This document shows positions 16,734 through 25,293 of a stretch of DNA of 50,342 bases, piece by piece; positions within the stretch are counted from its first letter, which is position 1; every line of letters starts with the position of its first letter. Below the pieces are notes generated by a model, which saw only the letters and a list, made by a program, of their open reading frames with translations, did not search any database and was not told the DNA's origin. The DNA is from Acidovorax sp. CCYZU-2555. GTDB taxonomy: Bacteria > Pseudomonadota > Gammaproteobacteria > Burkholderiales > Burkholderiaceae_C. The stretch covers positions 1 through 50,342 of the forward strand of contig NZ_JAHCDD010000041.1 of assembly GCF_018413525.1 (NCBI RefSeq). The letters run 5' to 3'. A program made the translations under genes and the position numbers.

Positions 16734-17894
16734 TCAAGCCGCCAGGGTCGCCAGGCCCAATGCCTGTTCGATATCCGCCGCGAGCTGCTCCACCGGTTCC
16801 AGTCCTATGGCCAGGCGCACGATGCCGCCGGTGATCTGGCAATGGTTTCTCCTGGCCTGCTCGGTCTCGGGGTAGTAGGCCGCGAGGCTGTGCACGCCGC
16901 CCCAGCTCGCGCCGATCTGGAACGCTTTCAGCGCATCGAAGAAGCGATGCACTTGCGCGCTCGACTGGAACGCCGGCACGAACGACAGCACGCTGCCCCC
17001 ACCCTGGAACGAGGCCGCCCAGCGCGCATGGCCGCGGTCGCCGGGGCGCGGCGGAAACAGCACGCCGGCCACCGATGCATGGCGCGCGAGCCGCTCGGCC
17101 ACGGCCAGGGCCGAGGCGCATTGGTGGGTGTAGCGCAGCGCGAAGGTGTCCAGCCCGCGCAGCGCGAGAAAGCAGTCATCGGGGCTCACGGCCTGGCCCA
17201 GGACGCTTTGCGCCGTGCGGAATTTCTCGTAGAGCGCGCGGCTGTCGGTGGCAATGCTGCCCAGCAGCAGGTCGGAGTGTCCGCCGAACCATTTCGACGC
17301 GGCTTCGACCACGATGTCGACGCCGGCCACCACACCCTGGAAACCCAGCGGCGAGGCCCAGCTGTTGTCGAGCACGGTCAGCACGCCCGCGGCCTTGGCG
17401 GCCTGCACGATGGCCGGAATGTCCTGCATCTCCATGGTCAGCGAGCCAGGCGACTCCATGAAGATGAGTTTGGTTTGGGGCCGGATCCGCTGCGCGATCT
17501 CCGCGCCCGCGCTCGGGTCGTAGGTCTCGCACTGCACGCCGAAGCGCTGCAGGTAGTCCCGGGCGAAAGTGCGCAGCGGGCCGTAGGCCGAGTCGGCGAT
17601 CAGCACATGGTCGCCGGCGCTCAGCAGCGCCAGGCCGACCTGGCACAGCGCGGCCTGGCCCGAAGGCGCGATCACGCAAAAACGCGCGCCTTCCAGCTGG
17701 GCGATGCGCTCTTCGAGCGCGCGTGTCGTCGGCGTGCCGGTCACGCCATAGGTGTAGCCGTCGAACACGCGCTCCTTGCGCGAGGTGAAGTCGGCGATGT
17801 TGTCGAACAGCACGGTGGACGCGCGCCAGACGGCGGGCGACAGGCTGCGGAAATCATCCATTCTTGGGGCCGCGAGGGGCGCTTTCTCTGTCAT
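16734..17894 (-). CDS. Cys/Met metabolism PLP-dependent enzyme (cystathionine beta-lyase-like)
   Basis: Pyridoxal-phosphate enzyme of the trans-sulfuration family, 386 residues. Visible are the N-terminal YGVTGTPTTRALEERIAQLE region, the PLP phosphate-binding APSGQAAL, the cofactor Asp in VLDNSWASPLGF, and the Schiff-base Lys in AASKWFGGHSDLLLGS. The length and C-terminal signature fit MetC-type lyases, but gamma-lyases and C-S lyases of other specificity are possible. ATG 17894 follows CAGGAAT. It sits 20 bp downstream of a Bug-family binding protein in the same direction, with a divergent LysR gene beyond. That suggests catabolism of an imported sulfur or amino-acid compound rather than methionine biosynthesis, which is inference. 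Confidence 0.85.
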   Translation of the reverse strand: MTEKAPLAAPRMDDFRSLSPAVWRASTVLFDNIADFTSRKERVFDGYTYGVTGTPTTRALEERIAQLEGARFCVIAPSGQAALCQVGLALLSAGDHVLIADSAYGPLRTFARDYLQRFGVQCETYDPSAGAEIAQRIRPQTKLIFMESPGSLTMEMQDIPAIVQAAKAAGVLTVLDNSWASPLGFQGVVAGVDIVVEAASKWFGGHSDLLLGSIATDSRALYEKFRTAQSVLGQAVSPDDCFLALRGLDTFALRYTHQCASALAVAERLARHASVAGVLFPPRPGDRGHARWAASFQGGGSVLSFVPAFQSSAQVHRFFDALKAFQIGASWGGVHSLAAYYPETEQARRNHCQITGGIVRLAIGLEPVEQLAADIEQALGLATLAA

Positions 17895-17914
17895 CTGGAT
17901 TCCTGTCGGGGGCT

Positions 17915-18910
17915 TCATTCGGGCTTGATGCCCAGGTCGGCGACCACCTTGGCCCACTTCGTGGCTTCGGCGCGCACAAAGGCCATGGTGTCGTCGGGGG
18001 CCTGGCTTTGCAGATGGATCGCCAGGCTGGAGATGCGCGCCTGCACGCGCTTGTCGGCCAGCGATGCGGCCGTGGCCTTGTACAGCGTGGCGATGATGGG
18101 CGCGGGTGTTTTCGCGGGCACGACCAGCGCCCACCATTGGCCGAAGTCCATGCTCGCCAGGCGCAATTCGCTCGCGCAAGGCGTGTTCGGCAGCTGGGGA
18201 ATGCGGCGGCTGCCCGTGACCATCAGCGGCACGATCTTGCCCGCGGCCAGCAGGCTGCTGGCACTGGCCAGCGTGCAGAAGTGGCCCAGCACGATGCCCG
18301 CCGCCACATCGGTGAGCGCGGGTGCCGAGCCCTTGTACGGAATCAGGTCGAGCGGGACCTTGGTTTCCTTGGCGATCAGCCCGGCCGCGAGGTGGCTGAT
18401 GCTGCCGTTGCCGCTGGTGGCGATGGTGAACGGGTCGGCGGCCTTGCGCGCATCGGCGAGAAAGCTGGAGAACTGGCCCGGCTTGTATTTCTGCGCGCTG
18501 ACGAACAGCACCAGCGGCGAGTCGCCCAGCAGCGAAATCGCGGCGGTGTCGTTCATGATGTCGTAGGACACGCGCTGGAACACCGACGGGGCGATCGCGT
18601 GGGCCAGCTCGATCACGGCCGCGGTATAGCCATCCGCCGGCGACTTGGCCATGGCGTCTATGCCCAATCGGCCCGACGCGCCGGGGCGGTTGTCGACCAC
18701 CACGGGCTTGCCCAGCACATCGGTCAGGTTCTGGCCCACCGCGCGGGACAGCACGTCGGTGCTGCCGCCGGCCGACCAGGGCACGATCAGTTTGATCGGC
18801 CGGCCGGGGTAAATCGAATCGGCCCATGATTTACCAAAAGGCGCGAGCGCGCCCATGGCCGCCCCGCCAATACCCAGCAACGCATTTCGACGATTGAGAG
18901 AGTAATTCAT
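17915..18910 (-). CDS. Bug/TctC-family periplasmic solute-binding protein
   Basis: Periplasmic binding protein of the tripartite tricarboxylate transporter receptor family, 331 residues. The N terminus NRRNALLGIGGAAMG is a twin-arginine-like signal followed by cleavage near SWA. The mature part shows the family strands IKLIVPWSAGGSTD, KPVVVDNRPGASGRLG and DLIPYKGSAPALTDVAAG. ATG 18910 places the signal peptide at the N terminus. The membrane partners TctA and TctB are absent from the window, as is common for this expanded family in Burkholderiales. It leads an apparent operon with the PLP enzyme and is divergent from a LysR gene. The ligand is unknown. Confidence 0.88.
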   Translation of the reverse strand: MNYSLNRRNALLGIGGAAMGALAPFGKSWADSIYPGRPIKLIVPWSAGGSTDVLSRAVGQNLTDVLGKPVVVDNRPGASGRLGIDAMAKSPADGYTAAVIELAHAIAPSVFQRVSYDIMNDTAAISLLGDSPLVLFVSAQKYKPGQFSSFLADARKAADPFTIATSGNGSISHLAAGLIAKETKVPLDLIPYKGSAPALTDVAAGIVLGHFCTLASASSLLAAGKIVPLMVTGSRRIPQLPNTPCASELRLASMDFGQWWALVVPAKTPAPIIATLYKATAASLADKRVQARISSLAIHLQSQAPDDTMAFVRAEATKWAKVVADLGIKPE

Positions 18911-19060
18911 TTGAATGCACCAATGCCCATGACTGTGCCATATGAAGCCAGATGAACGGCAGGCGTTTATCTGGAAGCCAGGTCCATACTCTAAAATCGC
19001 TACCAATTACAATCAATGACCGAACTGCGGTCATCCATGTTCAAACCTTATAGGCCGTGT

Positions 19061-19963
19061 ATGAACTTTCGCCAAGTCGAGGCTTTCCGGGCGGTGATGA
19101 TCACGGGCTCGGCCTCACGCGCCGCGGACTTGCTGCAGATCACCCAGCCGGCGATCAGCCGCAGCATCCTGGAGCTGGAGAAGACCACGGGCTTTCAGCT
19201 GTTCGACCGCATCCGCGGGCGCCTCGTGCCCACGGCCGAAGGGCAGTTGTTCTTTCGCGATGTGGAGCACACCTTCCAGGGCCTGGACCGGCTGCGCGTG
19301 AGCGCGGCGCGCATCCGCGACTTCGGCACGGGCGACATCCGCATGGCCAGCCTCGCGGCCATGGGCTCGACGCTGGTGCCGCACGCGCTGCGGCTGTTTC
19401 GTGCCCAGCATCCGTCGATCGCGGTCACCTTGCAGGTGGGCGCGTCGTCGACGGTGCGCGAGCTGGTGATGGGCAGCCGCTTCGACGTGGGGCTGGCCGC
19501 GGACGAAATCGATGTCTCGGGTCTGGAGCACCAGCTGTTCGCCACGCCCAAGGCCGTGTGCGCCATGCCCGTGGGCCACAGGCTTTGCGAGCGCCAGGTG
19601 ATCACGCCCGAAGACCTGGCCGACGAGCCCTTCATCGCGCTGTCGCCCGAAGACACGGTGCGCCACAAGCTGGAGAAAGTGTTCCAGGCCAGCAGTGTGC
19701 GGCCCCGGGTGATCGCCGAGACGCCCAATTCGTCCACGGTCTGCGCGCTGGCGATGGAAGGGCTGGGCGTGGGCCTGGTGAATCCGTATGCGGCCGACGG
19801 ATACGCCGCGCGCGGCGTGGTGTTCCGGCCGTTCTCGGCCGCCGTGCATTTCCGCACCCTGCTGATCTTCAGGCCCGACCTGCCCAAGTCGCGCATCGTG
19901 CGCGACCTGGCCTCCTGCCTGTTCGAAGCGCGCAATGCGCGCGCCGAGCGCCTGGTCAACTGA
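19061..19963 (+). CDS. LysR-family transcriptional regulator
   Basis: LysR-type regulator of 300 residues. The N-terminal winged helix reads NFRQVEAFRAVMITGSASR then AADLLQITQPAISRSILELE. The effector-binding domain follows from about residue 90. ATG 19061 was preferred over an in-frame ATG at 19016 because LysR proteins begin just before this helix. It is divergent from the Bug/PLP operon with 150 bp between starts, the usual arrangement for a local activator. CTGGAAGCCAG at 18971-18981 is a small candidate palindrome in that gap. Effector unknown, but it probably matches the ligand of the binding protein. Confidence 0.92.
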   Translation: MNFRQVEAFRAVMITGSASRAADLLQITQPAISRSILELEKTTGFQLFDRIRGRLVPTAEGQLFFRDVEHTFQGLDRLRVSAARIRDFGTGDIRMASLAAMGSTLVPHALRLFRAQHPSIAVTLQVGASSTVRELVMGSRFDVGLAADEIDVSGLEHQLFATPKAVCAMPVGHRLCERQVITPEDLADEPFIALSPEDTVRHKLEKVFQASSVRPRVIAETPNSSTVCALAMEGLGVGLVNPYAADGYAARGVVFRPFSAAVHFRTLLIFRPDLPKSRIVRDLASCLFEARNARAERLVN

Positions 19964-19984
19964 GGCCGGTCCATCAGGTTTGGT

Positions 19985-20015
19985 AATGACAAGTGCTGCC
20001 CTTGTCATTGTTCTT
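19985..20015 (+). terminator. Intrinsic terminator after the LysR gene
   Basis: Perfect 9-bp inverted repeat AATGACAAG (19985-19993) and CTTGTCATT (20001-20009) with a 7-base loop, followed by GTTCTT. It is well placed 22 bases after the LysR stop. The downstream oxidoreductase gene therefore probably has its own promoter in the AT-richer stretch 20016-20179. Confidence 0.65.
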
Positions 20016-20179
20016 ATGGGTGGGCGCGTCTTAAAGTAATGACGCCCCTTCCCGATACGCGATGGTTTATTTTCCGGCGATTCATGATCGGGAGAGGTTG
20101 CGACGTTCTGGTGATTTACGGAATCGATTATCTGATTCGCGTGGTTTCACCGGATTTCTCCAATAACTCATATTCCATC

Positions 20180-21382
20180 ATGATTCAAAGGCGTAATTTT
20201 CTTCAGGCTGCGGCATGGACCGCAGGCACCTTGCCGGCGATTTCCTTTGCCGCGGGCAACCGGCCCAAGGTCGGGATCATTGGCGCGGGGATCATAGGCG
20301 CGGCGATTGCGGCCTACCTCGTGGACGCCGGCGCGGAAGTGGTCATTTTCGAGAAGGACGAACCGGCTTCGGGCGCGACCCGGGCGTCGCTGGCCTGGAT
20401 CAACCCCAGCACCGCCAACGCCCATTACCGCGACCTGCGGCTGGAAAGCATGGGCGAGTGGCTGCGCTTCGAGCACAAGCTCAAGCTCGACGTGGTCTGG
20501 GGCGGCTCGATCAGCTGGAGCGACAACGAAGAAAAAGCCAAGAATCTGGACCAGCGCGAGGAGGTGCTGCGCGCGAGCAGCGCCGCCCCGCGGCATCTGA
20601 CCCAGGCCGACATCAAGGCGCTGAGCCCGGCCATGGAGCCGGGCGACACCAAGGCCGGCTTCTTTCTGCCCCAGGACGGCCATGTCGACCCGGTGGAAAC
20701 GACGCGCAAGATACTGGCCTATGCCGTCGCCAAGGGCGCCCGGCTGCTCTACCCCTGCGCCGTCGACGAGATCGTGCGCGAGCAGGGCCAGATCAAGAGC
20801 GTGCGCACGGCGCAAGGCGAGTTCGCGCTCGACTATCTGGTGTCGGCCTGCGGCACCGACACGTCCGCGATGCTCGAAAAAGTCGGGGTGAAGATAGGCA
20901 TGAATGCCGTGCCCGGCCTGAAGATCCACACCCAGCCGATTGCCGCGACCACGCGCATGGTCTATGACTTCTCCAGCGCGCTCGAGTGGAAGCAGATGCC
21001 CAACGGCGAAGCGGTGGCGATCTATGTGGGCGGGCCGCCGAAGTCGCCGGTCCATGCGCCGGTTTTTGCCGGCACGCTGCGCAGCCATCCCACGCAGGAG
21101 CTCGCGGCCATGCACGGCGAGAGCCTCAAGGCCAAGGTCGCGAAGTACTGGCCCGCGCTGCAGGACGCGCAGCTCAAGAGCGTGGTCGTGGGCTATCGCC
21201 CCATGCCGCTGGACGGCTTGCCGATGATAGGCCAGGTGCCTGGCGTCCAGGGCATGTACATGGTCGCCACGCACAGCGGCGTCACGCTCGCGCCCTTGCT
21301 CGGCAAGTACGCCGCGCAGGAAATCCTGACCCGGGAAAAGGCGCTGGTGCTTGCGAAGTACCGTCCCGAGCGCTTTCTTTGA
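20180..21382 (+). CDS. Tat-exported FAD-dependent oxidoreductase (DAO family)
   Basis: Flavoenzyme of the D-amino-acid-oxidase/glycine-oxidase fold, 400 residues. The N terminus QRRNFLQAAAWTAGTLPAIS is a clear twin-arginine signal ending near SFA, so the folded enzyme should be exported to the periplasm. The mature protein begins with the FAD motif VGIIGAGIIGAAIA and the ribose-binding VVIFEKDEPASGAT. A C-terminal GYRPMPLDGLPMIGQ motif is the usual FAD-binding end. ATG 20180 is chosen because it begins the signal peptide. Periplasmic location is unusual for this family. It converges on the AmpR-like gene with 12 bp between stops. Substrate probably an amine or D-amino acid, not resolved. Confidence 0.88.
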   Translation: MIQRRNFLQAAAWTAGTLPAISFAAGNRPKVGIIGAGIIGAAIAAYLVDAGAEVVIFEKDEPASGATRASLAWINPSTANAHYRDLRLESMGEWLRFEHKLKLDVVWGGSISWSDNEEKAKNLDQREEVLRASSAAPRHLTQADIKALSPAMEPGDTKAGFFLPQDGHVDPVETTRKILAYAVAKGARLLYPCAVDEIVREQGQIKSVRTAQGEFALDYLVSACGTDTSAMLEKVGVKIGMNAVPGLKIHTQPIAATTRMVYDFSSALEWKQMPNGEAVAIYVGGPPKSPVHAPVFAGTLRSHPTQELAAMHGESLKAKVAKYWPALQDAQLKSVVVGYRPMPLDGLPMIGQVPGVQGMYMVATHSGVTLAPLLGKYAAQEILTREKALVLAKYRPERFL

Positions 21383-21394
21383 CCGGCTGGGCCC

Positions 21395-22267
21395 TCAGGG
21401 CAGTTTGCCCATGGGCGCGGCCTGCACCAGCCAATCGCTGAACGCCTGCATGGCGCCGGTCACGGGCCGTGACTTGAGCCGCGTGAGCCAGTACTGGCCG
21501 GTGTGGATTTCGGTCTCGAACGGCCGCACCAGCCGGCCCTGCTGGAGTTCGTGCGCAAACATGCGCACCGGCAGCAGCGCAATGCCCGCACCCTGGGCCG
21601 CGGCCTGCGCCATGGTCAGCGATGAATCGAACACCGCGCCGCGCAGCAGCGGGCAGGGCGTGGCTGCCGCGGCAAACCAGGCGAGCCATTCGTCGGCGCG
21701 ATAGGAGCGCAGCAAGACCTGGCCCGCAAGATCGCCGGGCGTGTGCAAGCCCGCGGCCAAGGCCGGCGTGCACATCGGCGACAGTGGGGCCGCGAGCAGT
21801 GCCCGGGCTTCTGTGCCATGCCAGGCGCCGTCGCCGAAGCGGATCGCGTAATCCAGGCCTTCGCCCGCGATGTCGACGCGGTTGTTGTGGGTGAACAGCC
21901 GGAAGTCGACGAAAGGATGGGATTGCTGGAAGTCGCGCAGGCGCGCAATGAGCCAGCCGACGGCAAAGGTGCCGACCACGCCCACGGTCAGCGCCTCGCG
22001 TGCGCGCCCGTCGCCGAACTGCTCGAGCAACTGGCCTATGCGCTCGAACGACTGGGCCAGCACCGGCAGCAGCGCCTGGCCTTCGTCGGTCAGCGCCAGG
22101 CCGCGCGGCAGCCGGCGAAACAGCGGCACCTTGAGCCTGTCTTCGAGGTTCTTCACATGCTGGCTGACCGCGGTCTGGGTGACGTTGAGCTCGGCGGCGG
22201 CGCGCGTGAAGCTCAGGTGGCGCGCGGACACTTCGAAAGCGCGCAAGGCGTTCAACGGCAGGTGCAT
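21395..22267 (-). CDS. LysR-family regulator, AmpR/GcvA-like, of the divergent beta-lactamase
   Basis: LysR regulator of 290 residues beginning LPLNALRAFEVSARHLSFTR and AAAELNVTQTAVSQHVKNLE, the typical AmpR/GcvA N terminus. The C-terminal domain is GcvA-like (TVGVVGTFAVGWLI and DYAIRFGDGAW). It is divergent from a class A beta-lactamase gene with 115 bp between starts, the classical ampR-bla arrangement. In known systems AmpR senses cell-wall recycling muropeptides and induces the enzyme. ATG 22267 was selected over longer frames because LysR proteins start there. Confidence 0.9.
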   Translation of the reverse strand: MHLPLNALRAFEVSARHLSFTRAAAELNVTQTAVSQHVKNLEDRLKVPLFRRLPRGLALTDEGQALLPVLAQSFERIGQLLEQFGDGRAREALTVGVVGTFAVGWLIARLRDFQQSHPFVDFRLFTHNNRVDIAGEGLDYAIRFGDGAWHGTEARALLAAPLSPMCTPALAAGLHTPGDLAGQVLLRSYRADEWLAWFAAAATPCPLLRGAVFDSSLTMAQAAAQGAGIALLPVRMFAHELQQGRLVRPFETEIHTGQYWLTRLKSRPVTGAMQAFSDWLVQAAPMGKLP

Positions 22268-22271
22268 ACAG

Positions 22272-22312
22272 AAAGCTCGTTTCACCCCCAGTTTTTCTGG
22301 GGTCAAAGCTCG
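22272..22312. promoter_or_regulatory. Candidate LysR/AmpR-type operator region
   Basis: In the 115-bp gap between regulator and beta-lactamase, ACCCCCAG (22284-22291) and CTGGGGT (22297-22303) form a near-perfect palindrome around TTTTT. It is flanked by the direct repeat AAAGCTCG at 22272-22279 and 22305-22312. Position fits a shared operator. Assignment to this regulator is inference. Confidence 0.45.
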
Positions 22313-22382
22313 ATTATTACTGTTTGTGCCTGGCATTCAGCACGGGCATCATCGCTTTCATTCAACAACACACAAGGAAAAC

Positions 22383-23279
22383 ATGGAGCGACGTCCTTTC
22401 ATTCGCGCGGCCGGCCTGGCTGCAGTCACGGTACTGAGCGCTGGCTGCACGCTGGCCCGCAGCCCTTCCACCGCACAGGCGGATCGCTTCAAACGCGAGG
22501 TCGAGCAGATCGAACGCGACAGCGGCGGCCGGCTGGGCGTGGCCGTGCTCGATACCCACACCGGCCTGGCGTTCGCCCACCGCGGCGCCGAGCGCTTTCC
22601 CATGTGCAGCACCTTCAAGTTCCTGGCCGCGGCCCTGGTGCTGGCGCGCGTGGACCAGGGCCAGGAGCAGCTCGCGCGGCGCATTGCGGTGCAGGCCAGC
22701 GACATCGTCCCGCATGCGCCGGCCACCGGTGCGCGCGTCGGCGGCGCGCCCATGAGCATGGCCGAGCTCTGTGAGGCAGCGGTCACGCTCAGCGACAACC
22801 CCGCGGCCAATCTGATGCTGCAGAGCTTTGGCGGGCCCGCGGCGCTGACCGCGTATGCGCGCAGCCTGGGCGATGCGTTCACGCGCCTGGACCGCATCGA
22901 GCCTGAACTGAACGAAGCCCTTCCTGGCGATCCGCGCGACACCACCACGCCCGAAGCCATGCTGCAGACGCTGCGCAAGATCGTGCTGGGCGATGCGCTG
23001 TCGCCGGCGTCGCGCGCGCAGATGACGCGCTGGTTGGTGGACAACAAGACGGGCGACCGCAAACTGCGCGCGCAACTGCCCGCAGGCTGGCGTGTGGGCG
23101 ACAAGACCGGTGGCGGCGCCTACGGCACCAACAACGACGTCGGCGTGCTGTGGCCGCCGGGCCGTGCGCCGCTGCTGGTCAGCAGTTATCTGACGCAGAC
23201 CAAGGCGGATCAGGCAACGCGCGATCTGGCGCTGGCGCGCGTCGGTCGCCTCGCGGCGTCGCTGGTCACTGCCACCTGA
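22383..23279 (+). CDS. bla: Class A (serine) beta-lactamase
   Basis: Hydrolyses beta-lactams in the periplasm. All class A elements are present: CSTFK with the nucleophile Ser at about residue 76, SDN at 137-139, the omega-loop EPELN with general-base Glu at about 173, and KTGG at about 241. The N terminus ERRPFIRAAG resembles a Tat motif, and LSAGC at 18-22 is an imperfect lipobox, so Tat export and possibly lipidation are likely. Cys precedes the active Ser (Ambler 69 equivalent) as in L2, KPC and NMC-A. The partner Cys 238 of the carbapenemases is replaced by Gly, so a carbapenemase-type disulfide is not expected. Length 298 residues. Spectrum cannot be deduced. Inducible control by the divergent AmpR-like gene is likely. 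Confidence 0.95.
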   Translation: MERRPFIRAAGLAAVTVLSAGCTLARSPSTAQADRFKREVEQIERDSGGRLGVAVLDTHTGLAFAHRGAERFPMCSTFKFLAAALVLARVDQGQEQLARRIAVQASDIVPHAPATGARVGGAPMSMAELCEAAVTLSDNPAANLMLQSFGGPAALTAYARSLGDAFTRLDRIEPELNEALPGDPRDTTTPEAMLQTLRKIVLGDALSPASRAQMTRWLVDNKTGDRKLRAQLPAGWRVGDKTGGGAYGTNNDVGVLWPPGRAPLLVSSYLTQTKADQATRDLALARVGRLAASLVTAT

Positions 23280-23333
23280 CGGCGGCTGGGCGCGCAAGCA
23301 TTCGGGCCTGCCGTGCCCGGGATGATGCGCGAG

Positions 23334-23353
23334 GCGCCGCGCAGGCGCTTTTC
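23334..23353 (+). terminator. Probable terminator after the beta-lactamase gene
   Basis: GCGCC (23334-23338) pairs with GGCGC (23344-23348) around a 5-base loop and is followed by TTTTCT. The stem is short but GC-only and the T-rich tail is immediate. Confidence 0.5.
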
Positions 23354-23397
23354 TGCACCCGGGCGCGGACGACATGCATTCCTGAATATAGTCATAT

Positions 23398-23556
23398 AAG
23401 GTACTATATTCAGTACTTTGATATAAATAAATTATGCAAGGTGCGAAAATTGGTACTTTATAGTCCATGAAGTTGTTGGTAGATAAGATATGCTAAAGTA
23501 CGAAAAAACGTCTTTTATCGATATTTTTTCGATCAACATACGGAAAAAGGTACTTT
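23398..23556 (+). promoter_or_regulatory. hipBA promoter region with repeated GTACTTT operator half-sites
   Basis: Strikingly AT-rich stretch before hipB. AAGGTACT (23398-23405) and AGTACTTT (23412-23419) form an imperfect palindrome with a 6-bp spacer. Further half-sites are GGTACTTT at 23452-23459, AAAGTAC (inverse) at 23495-23501, and GGTACTTT at 23549-23556, ending directly at the start codon. CGAAAAAA (23501-23508) and TTTTTTCG (23524-23531) form another inverted repeat. HipB-type antitoxins repress their operon at several palindromes, so autoregulation is likely; the last site overlaps the ribosome site. Confidence 0.6.
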
Positions 23557-23895
23557 ATGGAGCAGATCAAAACTCCAGAGGATCTTGAGCTCGAGCTGGG
23601 CGAGCAGCTGCGCGCCGAGCGCCTGCGGCAAAACATCACCATGGAAGACCTGTGCCTCAAGGCCGGAGTGTCCAAGCAGACGCTGCGCGCGCTCGAGACG
23701 GGTTCGGGCAGCCGTGTGATCTCGCTGATCCGCGTGATCGATGCCCTGGGCCATGGCCAATGGCTCACCACGTTCCGTCCGCCGGTGCGCATCAGCCCCT
23801 TGCAGATCGCGCGCGGCGTGGCCTCGCGCCAGCGCGCGGCGCGCAGCGTCTACGCCAGGAAGCTGCGGCTGGAGCGCGGCGACGGGCCGGCCTGA
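23557..23895 (+). CDS. hipB: HipB-like antitoxin, Xre-family DNA-binding protein
   Basis: Small helix-turn-helix protein of 112 residues. Residues about 14-62 form an Xre/Cro-type HTH (LGEQLRAERLRQNITMEDLC, then KAGVSKQTLRALETGSG). The basic C-terminal tail may contact HipA. It lies 35 bp before a HipA-like kinase gene, the standard hipBA order. As antitoxin it should bind HipA and repress the operon through the repeated upstream half-sites. The gene is GC-rich although its promoter region is AT-rich. Confidence 0.85.
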   Translation: MEQIKTPEDLELELGEQLRAERLRQNITMEDLCLKAGVSKQTLRALETGSGSRVISLIRVIDALGHGQWLTTFRPPVRISPLQIARGVASRQRAARSVYARKLRLERGDGPA

Positions 23896-23930
23896 GCCGC
23901 CGCAGAAATCAACGCTGAGAGAACAAGACC

Positions 23931-25253
23931 ATGGCAACGCGCAAGAGTGCTTTCAAGGCCGTCCAGGCCGTGACCGTGAACATCTGGGGAATGGACGTGG
24001 GCGCGGTGGCGCTGGACCCCGACACCGGCTATTACGCCTTTGAATACGAGCCCCGGTTCGTGCGCTCGGGCATGGAGCTGTCGCCGCTGCAGATGCCGCT
24101 GGCCCAGGCCAATGCGCCGTTCGTGTTTCCCAATTTGCCCATCGCCACCTACCAGCGCCTGCCCGCCATGCTGGCCGATGCGCTGCCCGACCGCTTCGGC
24201 AATGCGCTGATCAACGCCTGGATGGCCGAGCGCGGCATTGCGCCCGGCAATGTGACGGCGCTCGATCGCCTGGCCTACATGGGCCAGCGCTCCATGGGCG
24301 CGCTGACGTTCAAGCCCAGCCGCGGCCCGCAATCGTCGGCCGCGACCGCCGTGCAGATGTCGCAGCTCGTGGCCCAGGCGCGCTCGGTGATCAGCGGCGA
24401 CTTTGCGGGCAGCGACCATGCGAGCGAACTGCTGCGCCAGATCATCCAGGTGGGCACGTCGGCCGGCGGCGCGCGCGCCAAGGCGACGATCGCCTGGAGC
24501 CGCAGTACCCAGGAAGTGCGCACCGGCCAGTTCGAGATTCCCGAAGGCTATGAAGCCTGGCTGCTCAAGTTCGACGGCATAGGCCTGGACAGCCAGCTGG
24601 GCCCGGGTCGCAACTACGGCCGCATCGAGTACGCCTACTCGCTGATGGCCGGCGCGGCCGGCGTCACGATGTCGGACTGCCGCCTGCTCGAAGAGGGCGG
24701 CCGTGCCCACTTCATGACCCAGCGCTTCGACCGCGACGGCAATGCGCGCCACCACATGCAGACGCTGTGCGGCATGGCGCACCTGGACTTCAACCAGCAG
24801 GAGTCGCACAGCTACCACCAGCTGTTCCAGACGCTGCGCCAGCTGCAGCTCGACGAGACCGCGTATGCGCAGACGCTGCGCCGCATGGTGTTCAACGTGC
24901 TCGCCGCGAACAACGACGACCACACGAAGAACTTCTCGTTCCTGCTGCGCCAGGGCGGGCCATGGGAACTGGCGCCGGCCTATGACGTGACCTATGCCTA
25001 TGATCCCGGCAATGTCTGGTTGCGCCAGCATCTGATGTCGGTCAACGGCAAGTTCGCGCGCATCACGCGCGAAGACCTGCGCGCGGTCGCCAACACCTAC
25101 CAATTGCGCGGTGTCTGCGACGCCATCATCGACCAGGCCCAGGCGGCGATCGCGCGCTGGCCGGAGTTTGCCGCCCAGGCCGGTCTGCCCGACGAAGTGC
25201 GCGACCAGATCGCGGCCACGCACAGGGAAATGGCCGGCCATCTGGCGGCATGA
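23931..25253 (+). CDS. hipA: HipA-like serine/threonine kinase toxin
   Basis: HipA-family kinase of 440 residues. In E. coli HipA phosphorylates glutamyl-tRNA synthetase and causes growth arrest and persistence; the target here is unknown. The N-terminal lobe has the HipA segment MLADALPDRFGNALINAWM. A Gly-rich loop VGTSAGGARAKA is the ATP-binding region. The catalytic loop NNDDHTKNFSFLL at about residues 326-338 holds the catalytic Asp, and the metal-binding Asp is in APAYDVTYAY. All kinase elements look intact, so the toxin should be active if unbound. It follows hipB directly. A GST gene starts 41 bp downstream with its own ribosome site. Confidence 0.9.
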   Translation: MATRKSAFKAVQAVTVNIWGMDVGAVALDPDTGYYAFEYEPRFVRSGMELSPLQMPLAQANAPFVFPNLPIATYQRLPAMLADALPDRFGNALINAWMAERGIAPGNVTALDRLAYMGQRSMGALTFKPSRGPQSSAATAVQMSQLVAQARSVISGDFAGSDHASELLRQIIQVGTSAGGARAKATIAWSRSTQEVRTGQFEIPEGYEAWLLKFDGIGLDSQLGPGRNYGRIEYAYSLMAGAAGVTMSDCRLLEEGGRAHFMTQRFDRDGNARHHMQTLCGMAHLDFNQQESHSYHQLFQTLRQLQLDETAYAQTLRRMVFNVLAANNDDHTKNFSFLLRQGGPWELAPAYDVTYAYDPGNVWLRQHLMSVNGKFARITREDLRAVANTYQLRGVCDAIIDQAQAAIARWPEFAAQAGLPDEVRDQIAATHREMAGHLAA

Positions 25254-25293
25254 GTGGCTGCCGTCGGCACCCTTCCAAACACAGGAGACCTTG

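Noticed and set aside
22383-23279. Possible class A carbapenemase because of the Cys before the active Ser
   Set aside because: The partner Cys at Ambler 238 is Gly, so the diagnostic disulfide is missing.
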